From: Candidatus Aristotella avistercoris
GTDB lineage: Bacteria; Bacillota; Clostridia; Oscillospirales; Ruminococcaceae
Length of the DNA stretch: 64,000 nucleotides
Reading direction: 5' to 3'
Assembly (NCBI GenBank): GCA_904397835.1
Contig: CAJFOV010000052.1
Coordinates: 62,001 to 126,000, forward strand
Shown here: positions 33,045 to 42,560 of the stretch, piece after piece
Position numbering within the stretch: the first letter of the stretch is position 1
How the letters are laid out: the number at the start of each line of letters is the position of its first letter
Program-made: the position numbers and the translations under genes
The notes under the pieces: generated by a model
Told to the model about the DNA's origin: nothing
Seen by the model: the letters and a program-made list of their open reading frames with translations, nothing else
The model's database searches: none

Positions 33045-33758
33045 ATGGCTGAGCTGGAACCAAATTCTGTTCCGCGGCACATCGGGATTATTATGGATGG
33101 CAATGGCCGTTGGGCCAAACAGCGGGGACTTCCCCGGCAGGCGGGCCACAGGAGAGGGGCAGAGGTTTTTAAAGAGATTGCCCGGGCCTGTCAGGCCCGG
33201 GGCGTCCAGGTTTTGACCATGTACGCCTTTTCCACCGAGAATTGGAAGCGCCCCAAGGAGGAGGTGCAGTCCATTATGGACCTGCTCCGCCGCTTTTTAA
33301 AGGACGCAAAAAAGTACCGCAAGGACAATATGAAGCTGCGCTTTCTAGGGGACCGCGCCCCCTTGGCGCCGGATCTCCGGGCCCTGATGGAGGAGACAGA
33401 GGAGGGCAGCGCCTCCAACACCGGTATGACCGTGAACATCGCCCTGAACTACGGCGGCCGGGATGAAATTGTCCACGCGGTGCGCACGCTGGCCCAACAG
33501 GTCCGCGAGGGCACATTGAACCCGGAGGAGATCGATGAGGCAGAGATTTCCCACCACCTCTATACGGCCGGCCAGCCGGACCCGGACCTCATCATCCGCC
33601 CCAGTGGGGAATTCCGGACCTCCAACTTTTTGCTTTGGCAGTCCGCCTATGCGGAGCTGTTGTTTATGGATGTGCTCTGGCCTGACTTTACGCCCCAGCA
33701 TTTGGATCAGGCTTTGGAGGAATATGCCCGCCGCAACCGCCGCTTCGGCGGGATCTAG
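33045..33758 (+). CDS. uppS: undecaprenyl diphosphate synthase
   Basis: This cis-prenyltransferase makes the C55 lipid carrier for peptidoglycan. At 237 residues it shows HIGIIMDGNGRWAKQRGLPR with the catalytic aspartate, the AFSTENWKRP segment, the ALNYGGRDEIV motif and the C-terminal DPDLIIRPSGEFRTSNFLLW block, followed by ELLFMDVLWPDF. It starts at ATG 33045 after GGAGGGGAG. It acts directly upstream of the wall synthesis step that PBPs complete. Confidence 0.97.
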   Translation: MAELEPNSVPRHIGIIMDGNGRWAKQRGLPRQAGHRRGAEVFKEIARACQARGVQVLTMYAFSTENWKRPKEEVQSIMDLLRRFLKDAKKYRKDNMKLRFLGDRAPLAPDLRALMEETEEGSASNTGMTVNIALNYGGRDEIVHAVRTLAQQVREGTLNPEEIDEAEISHHLYTAGQPDPDLIIRPSGEFRTSNFLLWQSAYAELLFMDVLWPDFTPQHLDQALEEYARRNRRFGGI

Positions 33759-33800
33759 CAAAAGGCGGGCGCCGCCCCTTCTATACTTCTTTGAGGAAGC

Positions 33801-34655
33801 ATGGTGATTGTGATGAAACAACGGATTTTAACCTCCATCGTCGGGTTGTTGCTGTTGGCAGTGGTGATGTTCTTCTATCAGACCTTGGTGTTCAACGGGG
33901 TGATTGCCGTCATCATTCTGATGGCCATCTGGGAGGTGCTCCATGCGGCGAAGATTACCTGGTGCAAGCCATTGGTGATCTTTTCTATGGTGTTTGCTGT
34001 GGCGGTCCCCTTTTATTACGCGGGGGATTTCCAGCGCTTTTTGTTGCCGGCAGTGGTGCTCTATCTCATGCTGCTGTTCCTGACTCTGTACATAAACCAC
34101 CGGGACCTCCAGGTGGAACAGATTGGCCTGGCCTTTTTGACCACGGTGGGCATTGCCTTTTCCCTCTCCACTCTGGTCTACACCCGGGATCTCTATGGGC
34201 CACAGCGGGCGGTATTCTATCTCTTGCTGTCTCTGGCCGGGGGATGGATGTCCGACACCGGAGCCTACTTTGTGGGCTGTGCCATCGGCAAACACAAGCT
34301 CTCCCCGGAGGTGAGCCCAAAAAAGACGGTGGAGGGCGCCGTGGGCGGGGTGGTAGTCTGTACGGCCTCCTTTGCCCTCTTTGGCTGGCTCTATACCCTG
34401 GTTATGGCCCACTATGGCTATGTGGTCCAGGTCAACTATGTGGAGCTGCTGCTGGCTGCGCCAGTCCTTTCGGTCATCGGCATGTTGGGGGATCTCTCCG
34501 CCTCAGTGCTCAAGCGGCAGCACAACATCAAGGACTACGGGCGCATCATGCCGGGCCACGGGGGAATCATGGATCGGTTTGACAGTGTGTTGTTTGTGGC
34601 GCCGGTGCTCTACACCCTGGTGTCCTTCTGGCCCTTGGTGACTTTGGTTGCATAG
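33801..34655 (+). CDS. cdsA: phosphatidate cytidylyltransferase
   Basis: CdsA makes CDP-diacylglycerol, the common precursor of the membrane phospholipids. The protein has about eight membrane helices and the C-terminal signature, SVIGMLGDLSASVLKRQHNI followed by KDYGRIMPGHGGIMDRFDS, which contains the metal-binding aspartates. Start sites at 33801 (ATG), 33804 (GTG) and 33813 (ATG) are all possible; GAGG is just upstream. The length from 33801 is 284 residues, normal for the family. Confidence 0.95.
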   Translation: MVIVMKQRILTSIVGLLLLAVVMFFYQTLVFNGVIAVIILMAIWEVLHAAKITWCKPLVIFSMVFAVAVPFYYAGDFQRFLLPAVVLYLMLLFLTLYINHRDLQVEQIGLAFLTTVGIAFSLSTLVYTRDLYGPQRAVFYLLLSLAGGWMSDTGAYFVGCAIGKHKLSPEVSPKKTVEGAVGGVVVCTASFALFGWLYTLVMAHYGYVVQVNYVELLLAAPVLSVIGMLGDLSASVLKRQHNIKDYGRIMPGHGGIMDRFDSVLFVAPVLYTLVSFWPLVTLVA

Positions 34656-34668
34656 AGGGGATGGGAAG

Positions 34669-35814
<1,146 letters not shown>

Positions 35815-35910
35815 GCGTACTATTTTGACCGCCCATGGGATACAATCAAAGTAGGGCGGCCGCCCGGCCCTGGCCGGGGGATCTCCGCCGCGGTTGGATT
35901 GGAGGTTATC

Positions 35911-36948
35911 ATGCAGCTGTTTTTTCAAATTATTGTCGCCATCTTTGTGTTTGGCTTGATCATTTTGATCCATGAGGCGGGCCACTTTTTTGCGGCCAAA
36001 CGTATGGGGATCCGGGTCAACGAATTTGCCATTGGCATGGGCCCGGTGCTCTTCAAAAAGCAGAAGGGGGACACCCAGTATGCCGTGCGGCTGCTGCCCA
36101 TCGGCGGCTTTGTCAGCATGGAGGGGGAGGATGAGGAGAGCTACGACGAAAATGCCTTCTGCAACAAAAAGGTCTGGCAAAAAATCGTCGTGGTGGCCGC
36201 AGGAGCCATTATGAACATCCTGTTGGGCTTTCTTCTGCTGCTGATTCTGGTGAATATGAGCACATCCATTGCTTCCACCCAGATCAGCCGGTTCAATGAT
36301 GGGGCCACCAGCAGCCAGGTGCTCCAGTTGGATGACAAGATCATCAAGATCAACGGCAGCCGCATCTTCATCGACAATGACATCATCTTCGCCCTGCTGC
36401 GGGACCAGGATGGCCTGGTGGACATGGAGGTGGAGCGGGATGGAGAGCGGATCCAGCTGGAGAATGTCCCCTTCCAGACGGAGGAGTACTCCGACGGCAC
36501 CAAGGGCATTGTCATTGATTTTAAAGTGTACCCCATTGAGAAGACCGTTGGCTCGGTCCTCAAACAGGCCCTTCTCTGGCCCATCTCCATCATCCGGCAG
36601 GTGTTGGTGTCCTTTGTGGATCTTGTCACGGGTAATTTCCAGCTCAACCAGCTGTCCGGCCCGGTGGGGGTGGGGACGGCCATCGGGCAATCGGCCACCA
36701 TGGGGTTGCGCACCTTCCTGCTGATGGTGGCGTTTATCACCGTCAACATTGGAGTGTTCAATCTTCTCCCCCTGCCAGCCCTGGACGGCGGACGCCTGGT
36801 GTTCCTCATCATCGAGGGGATCCGTGGCAAGCCCGTCAACCCCAAATATGAGGGGATCATCCATGCTGCCGGCCTATTTTTGCTGCTGGGGGTGGTGGTG
36901 TTTGTCACCTTCCACGACATTCAGCGGCTCTTTACAGGCCTCTTCTAA
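35911..36948 (+). CDS. rseP: site-2 intramembrane protease RseP (RasP)
   Basis: A membrane zinc protease of 345 residues that cleaves within the membrane, for example anti-sigma factors and leftover signal peptides. The active-site motif HEAGH is at residues 21-25 and the C-terminal NLLPLPALDGGRLVF supplies the third ligand. A single PDZ domain (about residues 125-200) lies between the membrane segments. ATG at 35911 after GGAGG is preferred over the TTG at 35899. In relatives ispG usually follows; here a terminator ends the operon instead. Confidence 0.95.
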   Translation: MQLFFQIIVAIFVFGLIILIHEAGHFFAAKRMGIRVNEFAIGMGPVLFKKQKGDTQYAVRLLPIGGFVSMEGEDEESYDENAFCNKKVWQKIVVVAAGAIMNILLGFLLLLILVNMSTSIASTQISRFNDGATSSQVLQLDDKIIKINGSRIFIDNDIIFALLRDQDGLVDMEVERDGERIQLENVPFQTEEYSDGTKGIVIDFKVYPIEKTVGSVLKQALLWPISIIRQVLVSFVDLVTGNFQLNQLSGPVGVGTAIGQSATMGLRTFLLMVAFITVNIGVFNLLPLPALDGGRLVFLIIEGIRGKPVNPKYEGIIHAAGLFLLLGVVVFVTFHDIQRLFTGLF

Positions 36949-36974
36949 CGGGGCCCAAGAGATTTTAAAGATGA

Positions 36975-37008
36975 GCGCTGCCGGATTGTTTTCACCGGCG
37001 GCGCTTTT
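36975..37008 (+). terminator. terminator of the pyrH-rseP operon
   Basis: GCGCTGCCGG (36975-36984) and CCGGCGGCGC (36995-37004) with one wobble pair, then TTTT. Confidence 0.8.
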
Positions 37009-37543
37009 CCGCTTGTTTTATTTTCCCCCGCTGTTGATAGAACGAGACAGGGGGGGAATTGTCTTCTTTCAATGAGAAAAATTGTGGCAGGATACCACCG
37101 TCCACCTGCAGGCTGTCACGAGAGGGAATACTCTGAGAAAATCCCTTGGATGTGGGGCGATTTGCCGTTCGGGGAATGGCCTTGATCCCTCTTTCCGGAG
37201 TTGAAACAAAGGAAGGGACAGCAGCTGCGCTGCTGGATCACCCAGGCATACTCTCCCAGAAGGTGAGCTGTTGTTGTCCTGCCCGATCGGGGCGATGGAA
37301 CCGTTGGGACCATTTTATGGGCTCAGGATTTTACCCAATCAGAACTCCCTGCCGCCTTTTTGAGCTGGTCAACAGATGCCAGATACAAAGGACATCAAGG
37401 CCTGAGTCAAGAGTTGATGGAGACATGCCAAATGGACCTTTCTGCCGGTGGCAGAAAGCCTCTCTTTTTGGTTGAGGCACACCTAAGGGGAACAAAATCG
37501 GGCATACTGAGACAGAACAGTTTTGTCAAAGGAGGTCCTCAGG
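37009..37543. other. intergenic before the PBP gene, no gene seen
   Basis: This 535-base gap holds a 109-codon frame (37146-37475) without an RBS or recognisable composition. No clear promoter was found, although one for the PBP gene should be here. Confidence 0.4.
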
Positions 37544-39151
37544 GTGAACAAGCGTCTCCTCTGCGCCTATGTGATTTTATTGGGGCTGCTCTTTTCCATG
37601 GCATTTCGGGTCTACTACCTCTCCATCTCCGACAGTTTTGCCCAGGCGGCCCAGTCCCAACAGACCTATACCTTGGATGTGGTCCAGGAGCGGGCGGGTA
37701 TCTATGACACCAACCTGCAGCCCCTGGTGAACACTCAGAAAAAGTATCTGGCGGCGGTGCTGCCCTCCCAGCTCTCCACCCAGGCCCTCATGGAGTTTGT
37801 GGGGGAGGACCAGAAGGCGGATCTGCTGGAGGCGGTGCAGCAGCAGTACCCCTTTGTCACTGAGTTGGACTCTCCGGACCTGTATGGGACGGATATTGAT
37901 GTGATCATCGCCCACGACCGCTATGGAGTCAACCAGCTGGCCAGCCATATCATTGGCCACTTGGATGGGGACGGCAACGGCGCAACGGGCATCGAAAAGG
38001 CCTTCAACGACCTGTTGAAGGAGCAGGGGGGATCGGTGCAGGTCCAGTATACGGTGGATGCCCTGCGCCAACCCATCCCTGGCAAGCCGTCGCGGATTGT
38101 GGACACCCGTCACAACCAGGCCACCGGCGTGGTGCTGACGCTGGATAAGGAGCTGCAGCAGGCGGCAGAGGATACCATGTCCACTGTAAAAGCAGGGGCG
38201 CTGGTGGTGATGGACTGTGAGACTGGGGAGATCCTTGCCTCTGTGAGCCGCCCCAACTTCGATGCAAACAACCTGGCCCAGTACTTGGACGACGAAACCT
38301 CCCCGCTGGTGAACCGCGCCTTCAGCGAATTTGCGGTGGGTTCCACCTTTAAACTCATGGTGGCGGCAGCGGCCCTGGAAAATGGTGTCCCCATGTCCCA
38401 GACCTACACCTGTACCGGATACCGAATGGTGGATGGGGTCCAGTTTAACTGCAACAATCTGGCGGGCCACGGAACCCTGACCATGCACGAGGCCATTGTC
38501 CAGTCCTGCAACGCCTACTTTGTGGGTCTGATGGGGGATCTAGGTCCCAACAGTGTCCGCCGCCTGGCGGACCTGGTGGGCTTTGGCAAGAGCACGCTGC
38601 TGGCCCAGGACTATGCAACAGGCTCTGGCATCCTGCCCACAGAGGCCCAGTTGGCCGAGGGCCCGGAGGCCGCCAACTTCAGCTTTGGTCAGGGTAAGCT
38701 GATGGCCACACCGGTCCAGGTGGCCCAGATGATCAGCACCATTGCCAATGGCGGCTATCAGGTGACACCCAGACTGGTCAAAGGCACGGTGGCGGATGGG
38801 GAGCTCACCCTCACCGATGAGGATACCCCAAAAATCCGCATCCTGTCTGAAGATACCTGCAGCCAGCTGCAGGACGCCATGATCGATGTGGTGGAGACCC
38901 AGGTGGCACACCGGGTAAAACCGGAGGTGGGCGGCGCCGGTGGAAAGACTGCGTCGGCCCAGACGGGTGTGAAGGATGAAAACGGGGAGGAGATTGTCCA
39001 CGGCTGGTTTGCAGGCTTTTACCCCGCAGAAAACCCCCAGTATGCCATTGTGGCCCTGGTGGAAAACGGGCAGATGGGCGGCAGTTCCGCCGGTCCCCTT
39101 TTCCGGGATGTGGCCAACGCCCTGGCCGGCAGGCTGGAAAACCCCGATTGA
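37544..39151 (+). CDS. class B penicillin-binding protein (PBP2/SpoVD-like)
   Basis: A 535-residue transpeptidase that cross-links peptidoglycan, anchored by one N-terminal helix (about residues 6-24). The catalytic SxxK is in VGSTFKLM, SxN is in QSCNAYF, and the third box reads GGKTASAQTG, so the usual KTG glycine is replaced by alanine. The N-terminal half is a shortened dimerisation/pedestal domain. GTG at 37544, six bases after AGGAGGT, is the start; the TTG frame at 37523 includes the RBS itself. No PASTA domains are present. It may serve septal, elongation or spore-coat wall synthesis; the class cannot be settled by eye. It overlaps the degV promoter. Confidence 0.88.
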   Translation: MNKRLLCAYVILLGLLFSMAFRVYYLSISDSFAQAAQSQQTYTLDVVQERAGIYDTNLQPLVNTQKKYLAAVLPSQLSTQALMEFVGEDQKADLLEAVQQQYPFVTELDSPDLYGTDIDVIIAHDRYGVNQLASHIIGHLDGDGNGATGIEKAFNDLLKEQGGSVQVQYTVDALRQPIPGKPSRIVDTRHNQATGVVLTLDKELQQAAEDTMSTVKAGALVVMDCETGEILASVSRPNFDANNLAQYLDDETSPLVNRAFSEFAVGSTFKLMVAAAALENGVPMSQTYTCTGYRMVDGVQFNCNNLAGHGTLTMHEAIVQSCNAYFVGLMGDLGPNSVRRLADLVGFGKSTLLAQDYATGSGILPTEAQLAEGPEAANFSFGQGKLMATPVQVAQMISTIANGGYQVTPRLVKGTVADGELTLTDEDTPKIRILSEDTCSQLQDAMIDVVETQVAHRVKPEVGGAGGKTASAQTGVKDENGEEIVHGWFAGFYPAENPQYAIVALVENGQMGGSSAGPLFRDVANALAGRLENPD

Positions 39152-39176
39152 TTTTTTGAAAAAAATATATTATAAT
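39148..39176 (+). promoter_or_regulatory. promoter of the degV gene
   Basis: TTGATT (39148-39153) and TATAAT (39171-39176) at 17-base spacing; the -35 box overlaps the PBP stop codon. Confidence 0.7.
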
Positions 39177-39301
39177 GGTGGCGATTCCCTGAGAGTATTT
39201 TTCGCCCCAGTGGGGCCAAAATCGGGCGTTTCCTCTGTTGCAAAGGGACCAGTGATCGAGGGGAGCCAACAGAGAAATTTGACAAGAGGAGAGGCAACGT
39301 G

Positions 39302-40168
39302 ATGAGAGATTATGCCATTGTGATCAACAACACCAGCGATCTTCCTGTAGAGTATATCAAGGAACATGGGCTGGATGTGCTTTTTGTACCTTATACCCTT
39401 GACGGGGTTACCTATGACAGCATGGACAGCTCCCTGAGCAACCATGAGTTCTATCAAAAGATGCGTGAGGGCCTCATGACCAGCACCTCCCAGGCCACTC
39501 CGGCAGAGGCCACAGCCTGCTTAGAGCCGTTGCTCCAGGCAGGGAAGGATGTGCTGTGCATCGCCTTCTCTTCCGGTTTGAGCGGCACCTATCACAGCAT
39601 CTGCCTGGCGGCGGAGGAGCTGCGGGAAAAGTACCCGGAGGCCACCATCTCTGTGGTGGATTCCCTGTGTGCCTCCATGGGGGAGGGCCTCTTGATTCAT
39701 AAGGCCGCCATGCTCAAGGAGGCCGGCAAGTCTCTGCAGGAGGTCACCCAGTGGCTGGAGGAGAATAAGCTCCACCTGTGTCACAACTTTACAGTGGATG
39801 ACCTGTTCTTCCTGCACCGGGGTGGACGCGTCTCCAAAACCACAGCCATTGTGGGATCGGCCCTGGGTATCAAGCCGGTGCTCCATGTGGACAATGAGGG
39901 CAAGTTGGTGCCTGTGGGCAAGGTCAGAGGCCGCAAACAGTCCCTGATTGCCCTGGTGGACCGTATGGTCAAACAGGTCCAAGGGGTGGAAAATGACATC
40001 GTCTTCATCAGCCATGGGGATTGCCTGGAGGATGCAGAGTTTGTGCGGGATCAGATTAAGGAGCGCCTGGGGATCCAGAACTTCATGATCAACTACATTG
40101 GCCCCACCATTGGTTCCCACTCCGGCCCGGGGACGGTTGCCCTGTTCTTTATGGGACAGAGCCGCTAA
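39302..40168 (+). CDS. DegV family fatty acid-binding protein
   Basis: A 288-residue DegV protein; in Firmicutes such proteins present fatty acids to the FakA kinase (FakB role). The N-terminal domain has YAIVINNTSDLP, then the AFSSGLSGTYHSICLAAEEL motif around the lipid carboxylate site and the GGRVSKTTAIVGSALGIKPV block; the C-terminal part ends IGSHSGPGTVALFFMG. ATG at 39302 after AGAGGAG is preferred over the overlapping GTG at 39299. A fakA partner is not nearby. It is followed, across a hairpin, by a HutP-family gene. Confidence 0.93.
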   Translation: MRDYAIVINNTSDLPVEYIKEHGLDVLFVPYTLDGVTYDSMDSSLSNHEFYQKMREGLMTSTSQATPAEATACLEPLLQAGKDVLCIAFSSGLSGTYHSICLAAEELREKYPEATISVVDSLCASMGEGLLIHKAAMLKEAGKSLQEVTQWLEENKLHLCHNFTVDDLFFLHRGGRVSKTTAIVGSALGIKPVLHVDNEGKLVPVGKVRGRKQSLIALVDRMVKQVQGVENDIVFISHGDCLEDAEFVRDQIKERLGIQNFMINYIGPTIGSHSGPGTVALFFMGQSR

Positions 40169-40185
40169 AAAATGGAGTTTCTTTT

Positions 40186-40212
40186 GGGGAGAGGCCAGGC
40201 CTCTCCCCTCTT
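40186..40212 (+). terminator. hairpin between degV and the HutP-like gene
   Basis: GGGGAGAGG pairs with CCTCTCCCC around CCAGG, followed by TCTTG. Probably a partial terminator, since the next gene starts 27 bases later. Confidence 0.5.
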
Positions 40213-40238
40213 GATTTGAGGAAGGCGTGAGGAGCAAC

Positions 40239-40682
40239 ATGATTTCTGCCCAGTGTGCATCCAGCTTTTTTGAACAAAACCTCACCATAGAAAAGGTGAG
40301 CATCCTTTTGGCCATGACGGCCAGCCGGGAACAGGAGGAGGAACTCAAACGCCACTTCACCCAGGAGGGCTACCTCTGTGGCGTGACGGAGATCGCCGGG
40401 GTCAATGATGAACTGCGCCGGCGGCTGCTCAACGCCGTGGTGGGGGCCAGCTTGAATCTGGGGATTGTCCAGCGCAACTCCAATGAGATCCACACCCTGG
40501 TCCACGCCACCCTGGAGGCCGCCCAGGGGTTGGCGCTGAACATCCCTGTGGTGGAGTCCTTCCGCCTGAAGGCGGCCATCAGCCGCAAAGATGGGTGGAT
40601 CTGCGTGGCCTTTTTTGGGGTGCGCGCCATGCACAGCCTGACCAACCAGCAGACAGTGAGCATGGGGGTCATGCACATCTAG
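40239..40682 (+). CDS. HutP family protein
   Basis: A 147-residue protein like HutP, the histidine-activated RNA-binding antiterminator of the Bacillus hut operon. The matches are in the core: SILLAMTASREQEEELKRH, the GIVQRNSNEIHTLVHATLEA helix with the histidine pair that binds metal and histidine in HutP, and the C-terminal DGWICVAFFGVRAMHSLTNQ ending in MGVMHI. ATG 40239 follows GAGGAG. No hut genes are in the window, so it may act at a distance or on another message. Several Clostridial HutP-like proteins have no known target. Confidence 0.75.
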   Translation: MISAQCASSFFEQNLTIEKVSILLAMTASREQEEELKRHFTQEGYLCGVTEIAGVNDELRRRLLNAVVGASLNLGIVQRNSNEIHTLVHATLEAAQGLALNIPVVESFRLKAAISRKDGWICVAFFGVRAMHSLTNQQTVSMGVMHI

Positions 40683-40750
40683 AGCGCTACGGCTCTTTAT
40701 TGTCGCTGATGGGGCGGTGGTCCCTCTGAACAATAGAACTTATTTAAAAA

Positions 40751-40786
40751 ATCGATCAATCGATCCTTTCTATGGAAAATATCGAT
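40751..40786. repeat. three ATCGAT copies upstream of yedF
   Basis: ATCGAT occurs at 40751-40756, 40759-40764 and 40781-40786, just before the promoter. The first two form a palindromic cluster. They could be a regulator site. Confidence 0.45.
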
Positions 40787-40791
40787 ACAAG

Positions 40792-40820
40792 TTGAAAGGC
40801 ACATTTTGTCAGAGTATAAT
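40792..40820 (+). promoter_or_regulatory. promoter of yedF-DUF3343
   Basis: TTGAAA (40792-40797) and TATAAT (40815-40820) at 17-base spacing; a near-consensus promoter. Confidence 0.8.
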
Positions 40821-40861
40821 CAATTTTGTGAGAATCCACCCACAGGAAAGGAGAAATTGAC

Positions 40862-41458
40862 ATGTTGACCATAGATGCAAAGGGCCAAAACTGCCCCATT
40901 CCAGTCATCATGACCAAGAAGGAAATTGAAAAAGGCGCCAAGGAGTTTGTGGTGGAGGTGGACAACGAGATCGCCGTGCAGAACCTCCAAAAACTGGCGG
41001 AGAGCCAGCAGTTCCAGACCAAGGTGGAGCAGGGCGAAGGGGTCTACCGGGTCTACTTTTCTGGAGAGGGCGCACCGGCTGCCGCCCCGGCCCAGGAGAA
41101 AGCCCCTGCCGCGCCCAAGGGCAACGGTTACGCGGTCTTTGTGGGCAAGGACTATGTGGGTGAGGGCTCCCATGAGCTGGGCCTCAACCTGATCCGCATG
41201 TTCTTCTATGTGCTGACTCAGTCGGAGGATCTGCCTGCCTCTGTGCTGTTCATGAACGCCGGCGTCAAGCTCCCTGCCCAGGATGAGCAGGTCATTGAGC
41301 ATCTGAAGGTCCTGGCGGACAAGGGCGTGGAGATCCTGGTCTGCGGCACCTGCATCAACTACTACCAGCTGCCTACAGATCTTCAGGTGGGTACCATCAG
41401 CAACATGTATGACATTGTGAGCCGGATGCAGGCGGCTGACAAAGTGATCACGGTGTAG
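40862..41458 (+). CDS. yedF: selenium metabolism protein YedF (TusA/DsrE fusion)
   Basis: A 198-residue two-domain protein. Residues 1-75 are a TusA-like domain with the conserved CPIPV motif (GQNCPIPVIMTKKEIE), where the cysteine carries sulfur or selenium. After an alanine/proline linker comes a DsrE/F-like domain with a CGTCINYY motif. This architecture is the YedF family that is strongly associated with selenium-using bacteria, although its biochemical role is not settled. The DUF3343 gene follows within three bases, a pair that recurs in selenium loci. No selA, selB, selC or selD is in the window. The start has AAAGGAG upstream. Confidence 0.88.
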   Translation: MLTIDAKGQNCPIPVIMTKKEIEKGAKEFVVEVDNEIAVQNLQKLAESQQFQTKVEQGEGVYRVYFSGEGAPAAAPAQEKAPAAPKGNGYAVFVGKDYVGEGSHELGLNLIRMFFYVLTQSEDLPASVLFMNAGVKLPAQDEQVIEHLKVLADKGVEILVCGTCINYYQLPTDLQVGTISNMYDIVSRMQAADKVITV

Positions 41459-41461
41459 AAG

Positions 41462-41722
41462 ATGGATTACGGAACCATTGCTTTTCAAAACACCCATGCG
41501 GCCATGACCACCCAGAGTTATCTGAGCAAGCGCTTTTCCATCTCGGTGATGCCCACCCTGCGGAAGATTTCCATGAGCTGCGGCATCTCCATCCGGTTCC
41601 AGGCCCAGGATCTGCAGGAGATTCAGCAGGCCATGGAGGCCTTCGATTTGGACCGGGATGCCTACGCCATCTATGCCGTCACCCACCAGGGCAAGGATAT
41701 GTTGGTGGAGGAGATCAAATAG
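41462..41722 (+). CDS. DUF3343 domain protein
   Basis: An 86-residue protein of the DUF3343 family (IAFQNTHAAMTTQSYLSKRF, MPTLRKISMSCGISIRF), a short ferredoxin-like fold. The conserved cysteine in SCGISIRF is present. Members co-occur with YedF and selenium metabolism genes and are thought to take part in handling selenium or sulfur. It starts three bases after the yedF stop codon, so it is co-transcribed and probably coupled. Function remains unproven. Confidence 0.85.
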   Translation: MDYGTIAFQNTHAAMTTQSYLSKRFSISVMPTLRKISMSCGISIRFQAQDLQEIQQAMEAFDLDRDAYAIYAVTHQGKDMLVEEIK

Positions 41723-41751
41723 CCGCCCCACATGGGTCTGATTGTTACATG

Positions 41752-41786
41752 TAAATCGCCCGGATCTCAAAGATCCGGGCGATTTT
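41752..41786 (+). terminator. terminator of yedF-DUF3343
   Basis: AAATCGCCCCGGATC pairs with GATCCGGGCGATTT (one bulged C), then TTTATCC. Confidence 0.8.
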
Positions 41787-41828
41787 ATCCTCCTGTCACT
41801 GTGGAGGAGAGGCGCTGATAGAAGATGA

Positions 41829-41856
41829 GGACGCCCCGGCCATGGCCGGGGCGTCC
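41829..41856 (-). terminator. hairpin after upp
   Basis: GGACGCCCCGGC and GCCGGGGCGTCC form a perfect 12-bp stem around CATG, 15 bases past the upp stop codon. Confidence 0.65.
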
Positions 41857-41870
41857 CTTTGATAGAGATG

Positions 41871-42497
41871 CTATTTGGTGCCAAAGATCCGGTCGCCGGC
41901 ATCGCCCAGACCGGGGACAATGTACTTGTTCTCGTTGAGGTATTCATCCAGGGCCGCGCAGTAGACCTTTACGTCTGGATGGGCCTTGGTTAGGGCCTCC
42001 AGGCCCTCCGGAGCGGCAATGATGCACATGAAGCGGATGTTCTGGGCGCCCTTCTCCTTCACCAGGCGGATGGCGTCAACGGCGGAGCCGCCGGTGGCCA
42101 GCATGGGATCCAGGACAATGACCTCCCGCTCGGAGATATCGGCGGGGAGCTTGCAGTAGTACTCCACTGGCTCGTGGGTCACAGGATCCCGGTACAGGCC
42201 GATATGTCCCACCTTGGCGGCAGGAACTAGGTTCAAAACGCCGTCCACCATGCCGATGCCTGCCCGCAGGATGGGCACAAAGGCGAGCTTTCTCCCTGCC
42301 AAAACTTTGGTGGTGGCGGTGGTCAGGGGGGTCTCCACCTGGACCTCCTGCAGGGGCAGGTCTCTGGTGGCCTCATAGAGCAGGAGCATGGCGATCTCAG
42401 AGATCAACTCTCGGAACTCCTTGGAGCCGGTGTCCTTGTTCCGTACATAGGTGAGCTTGTGCTGGATCAGGGGATGGTCGGCAATAAAGGGTTTCAT
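41871..42497 (-). CDS. upp: uracil phosphoribosyltransferase
   Basis: UPRT salvages uracil to UMP with PRPP. The 208-residue protein has the [18 protein letters not shown] helix, [20 protein letters not shown], and the PRPP loop [15 protein letters not shown]; the C-terminal [13 protein letters not shown] uracil-binding segment is intact. ATG 42497 follows GGAGG. It is the last gene of a minus-strand group with rpiB, tsaB and tsaE. Confidence 0.97.
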   Translation of the reverse strand: MKPFIADHPLIQHKLTYVRNKDTGSKEFRELISEIAMLLLYEATRDLPLQEVQVETPLTTATTKVLAGRKLAFVPILRAGIGMVDGVLNLVPAAKVGHIGLYRDPVTHEPVEYYCKLPADISEREVIVLDPMLATGGSAVDAIRLVKEKGAQNIRFMCIIAAPEGLEALTKAHPDVKVYCAALDEYLNENKYIVPGLGDAGDRIFGTK

Positions 42498-42560
42498 ATC
42501 ATTTTCCTCCAGTCTTTATCTTTCATTCCAGCCCGGCATATCCGCAAAAGGGCGCGGTGA

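Noticed and set aside
37009..37130. T-box leader ahead of the PBP gene
   Set aside because: A short GGATACCACCG stretch recalls the T-box motif, but the AGGGTGGNACCGCG block and stem I are absent.
37146..37475. 109-codon plus-strand frame before the PBP gene
   Set aside because: No RBS, no recognisable content, and not coupled to the PBP start.
40862..41722. Possible selenocysteine (in-frame TGA) genes beside yedF
   Set aside because: I looked for real genes here interrupted by TGA and found none; the DD-carboxypeptidase stops are TAA and cannot be selenocysteine.
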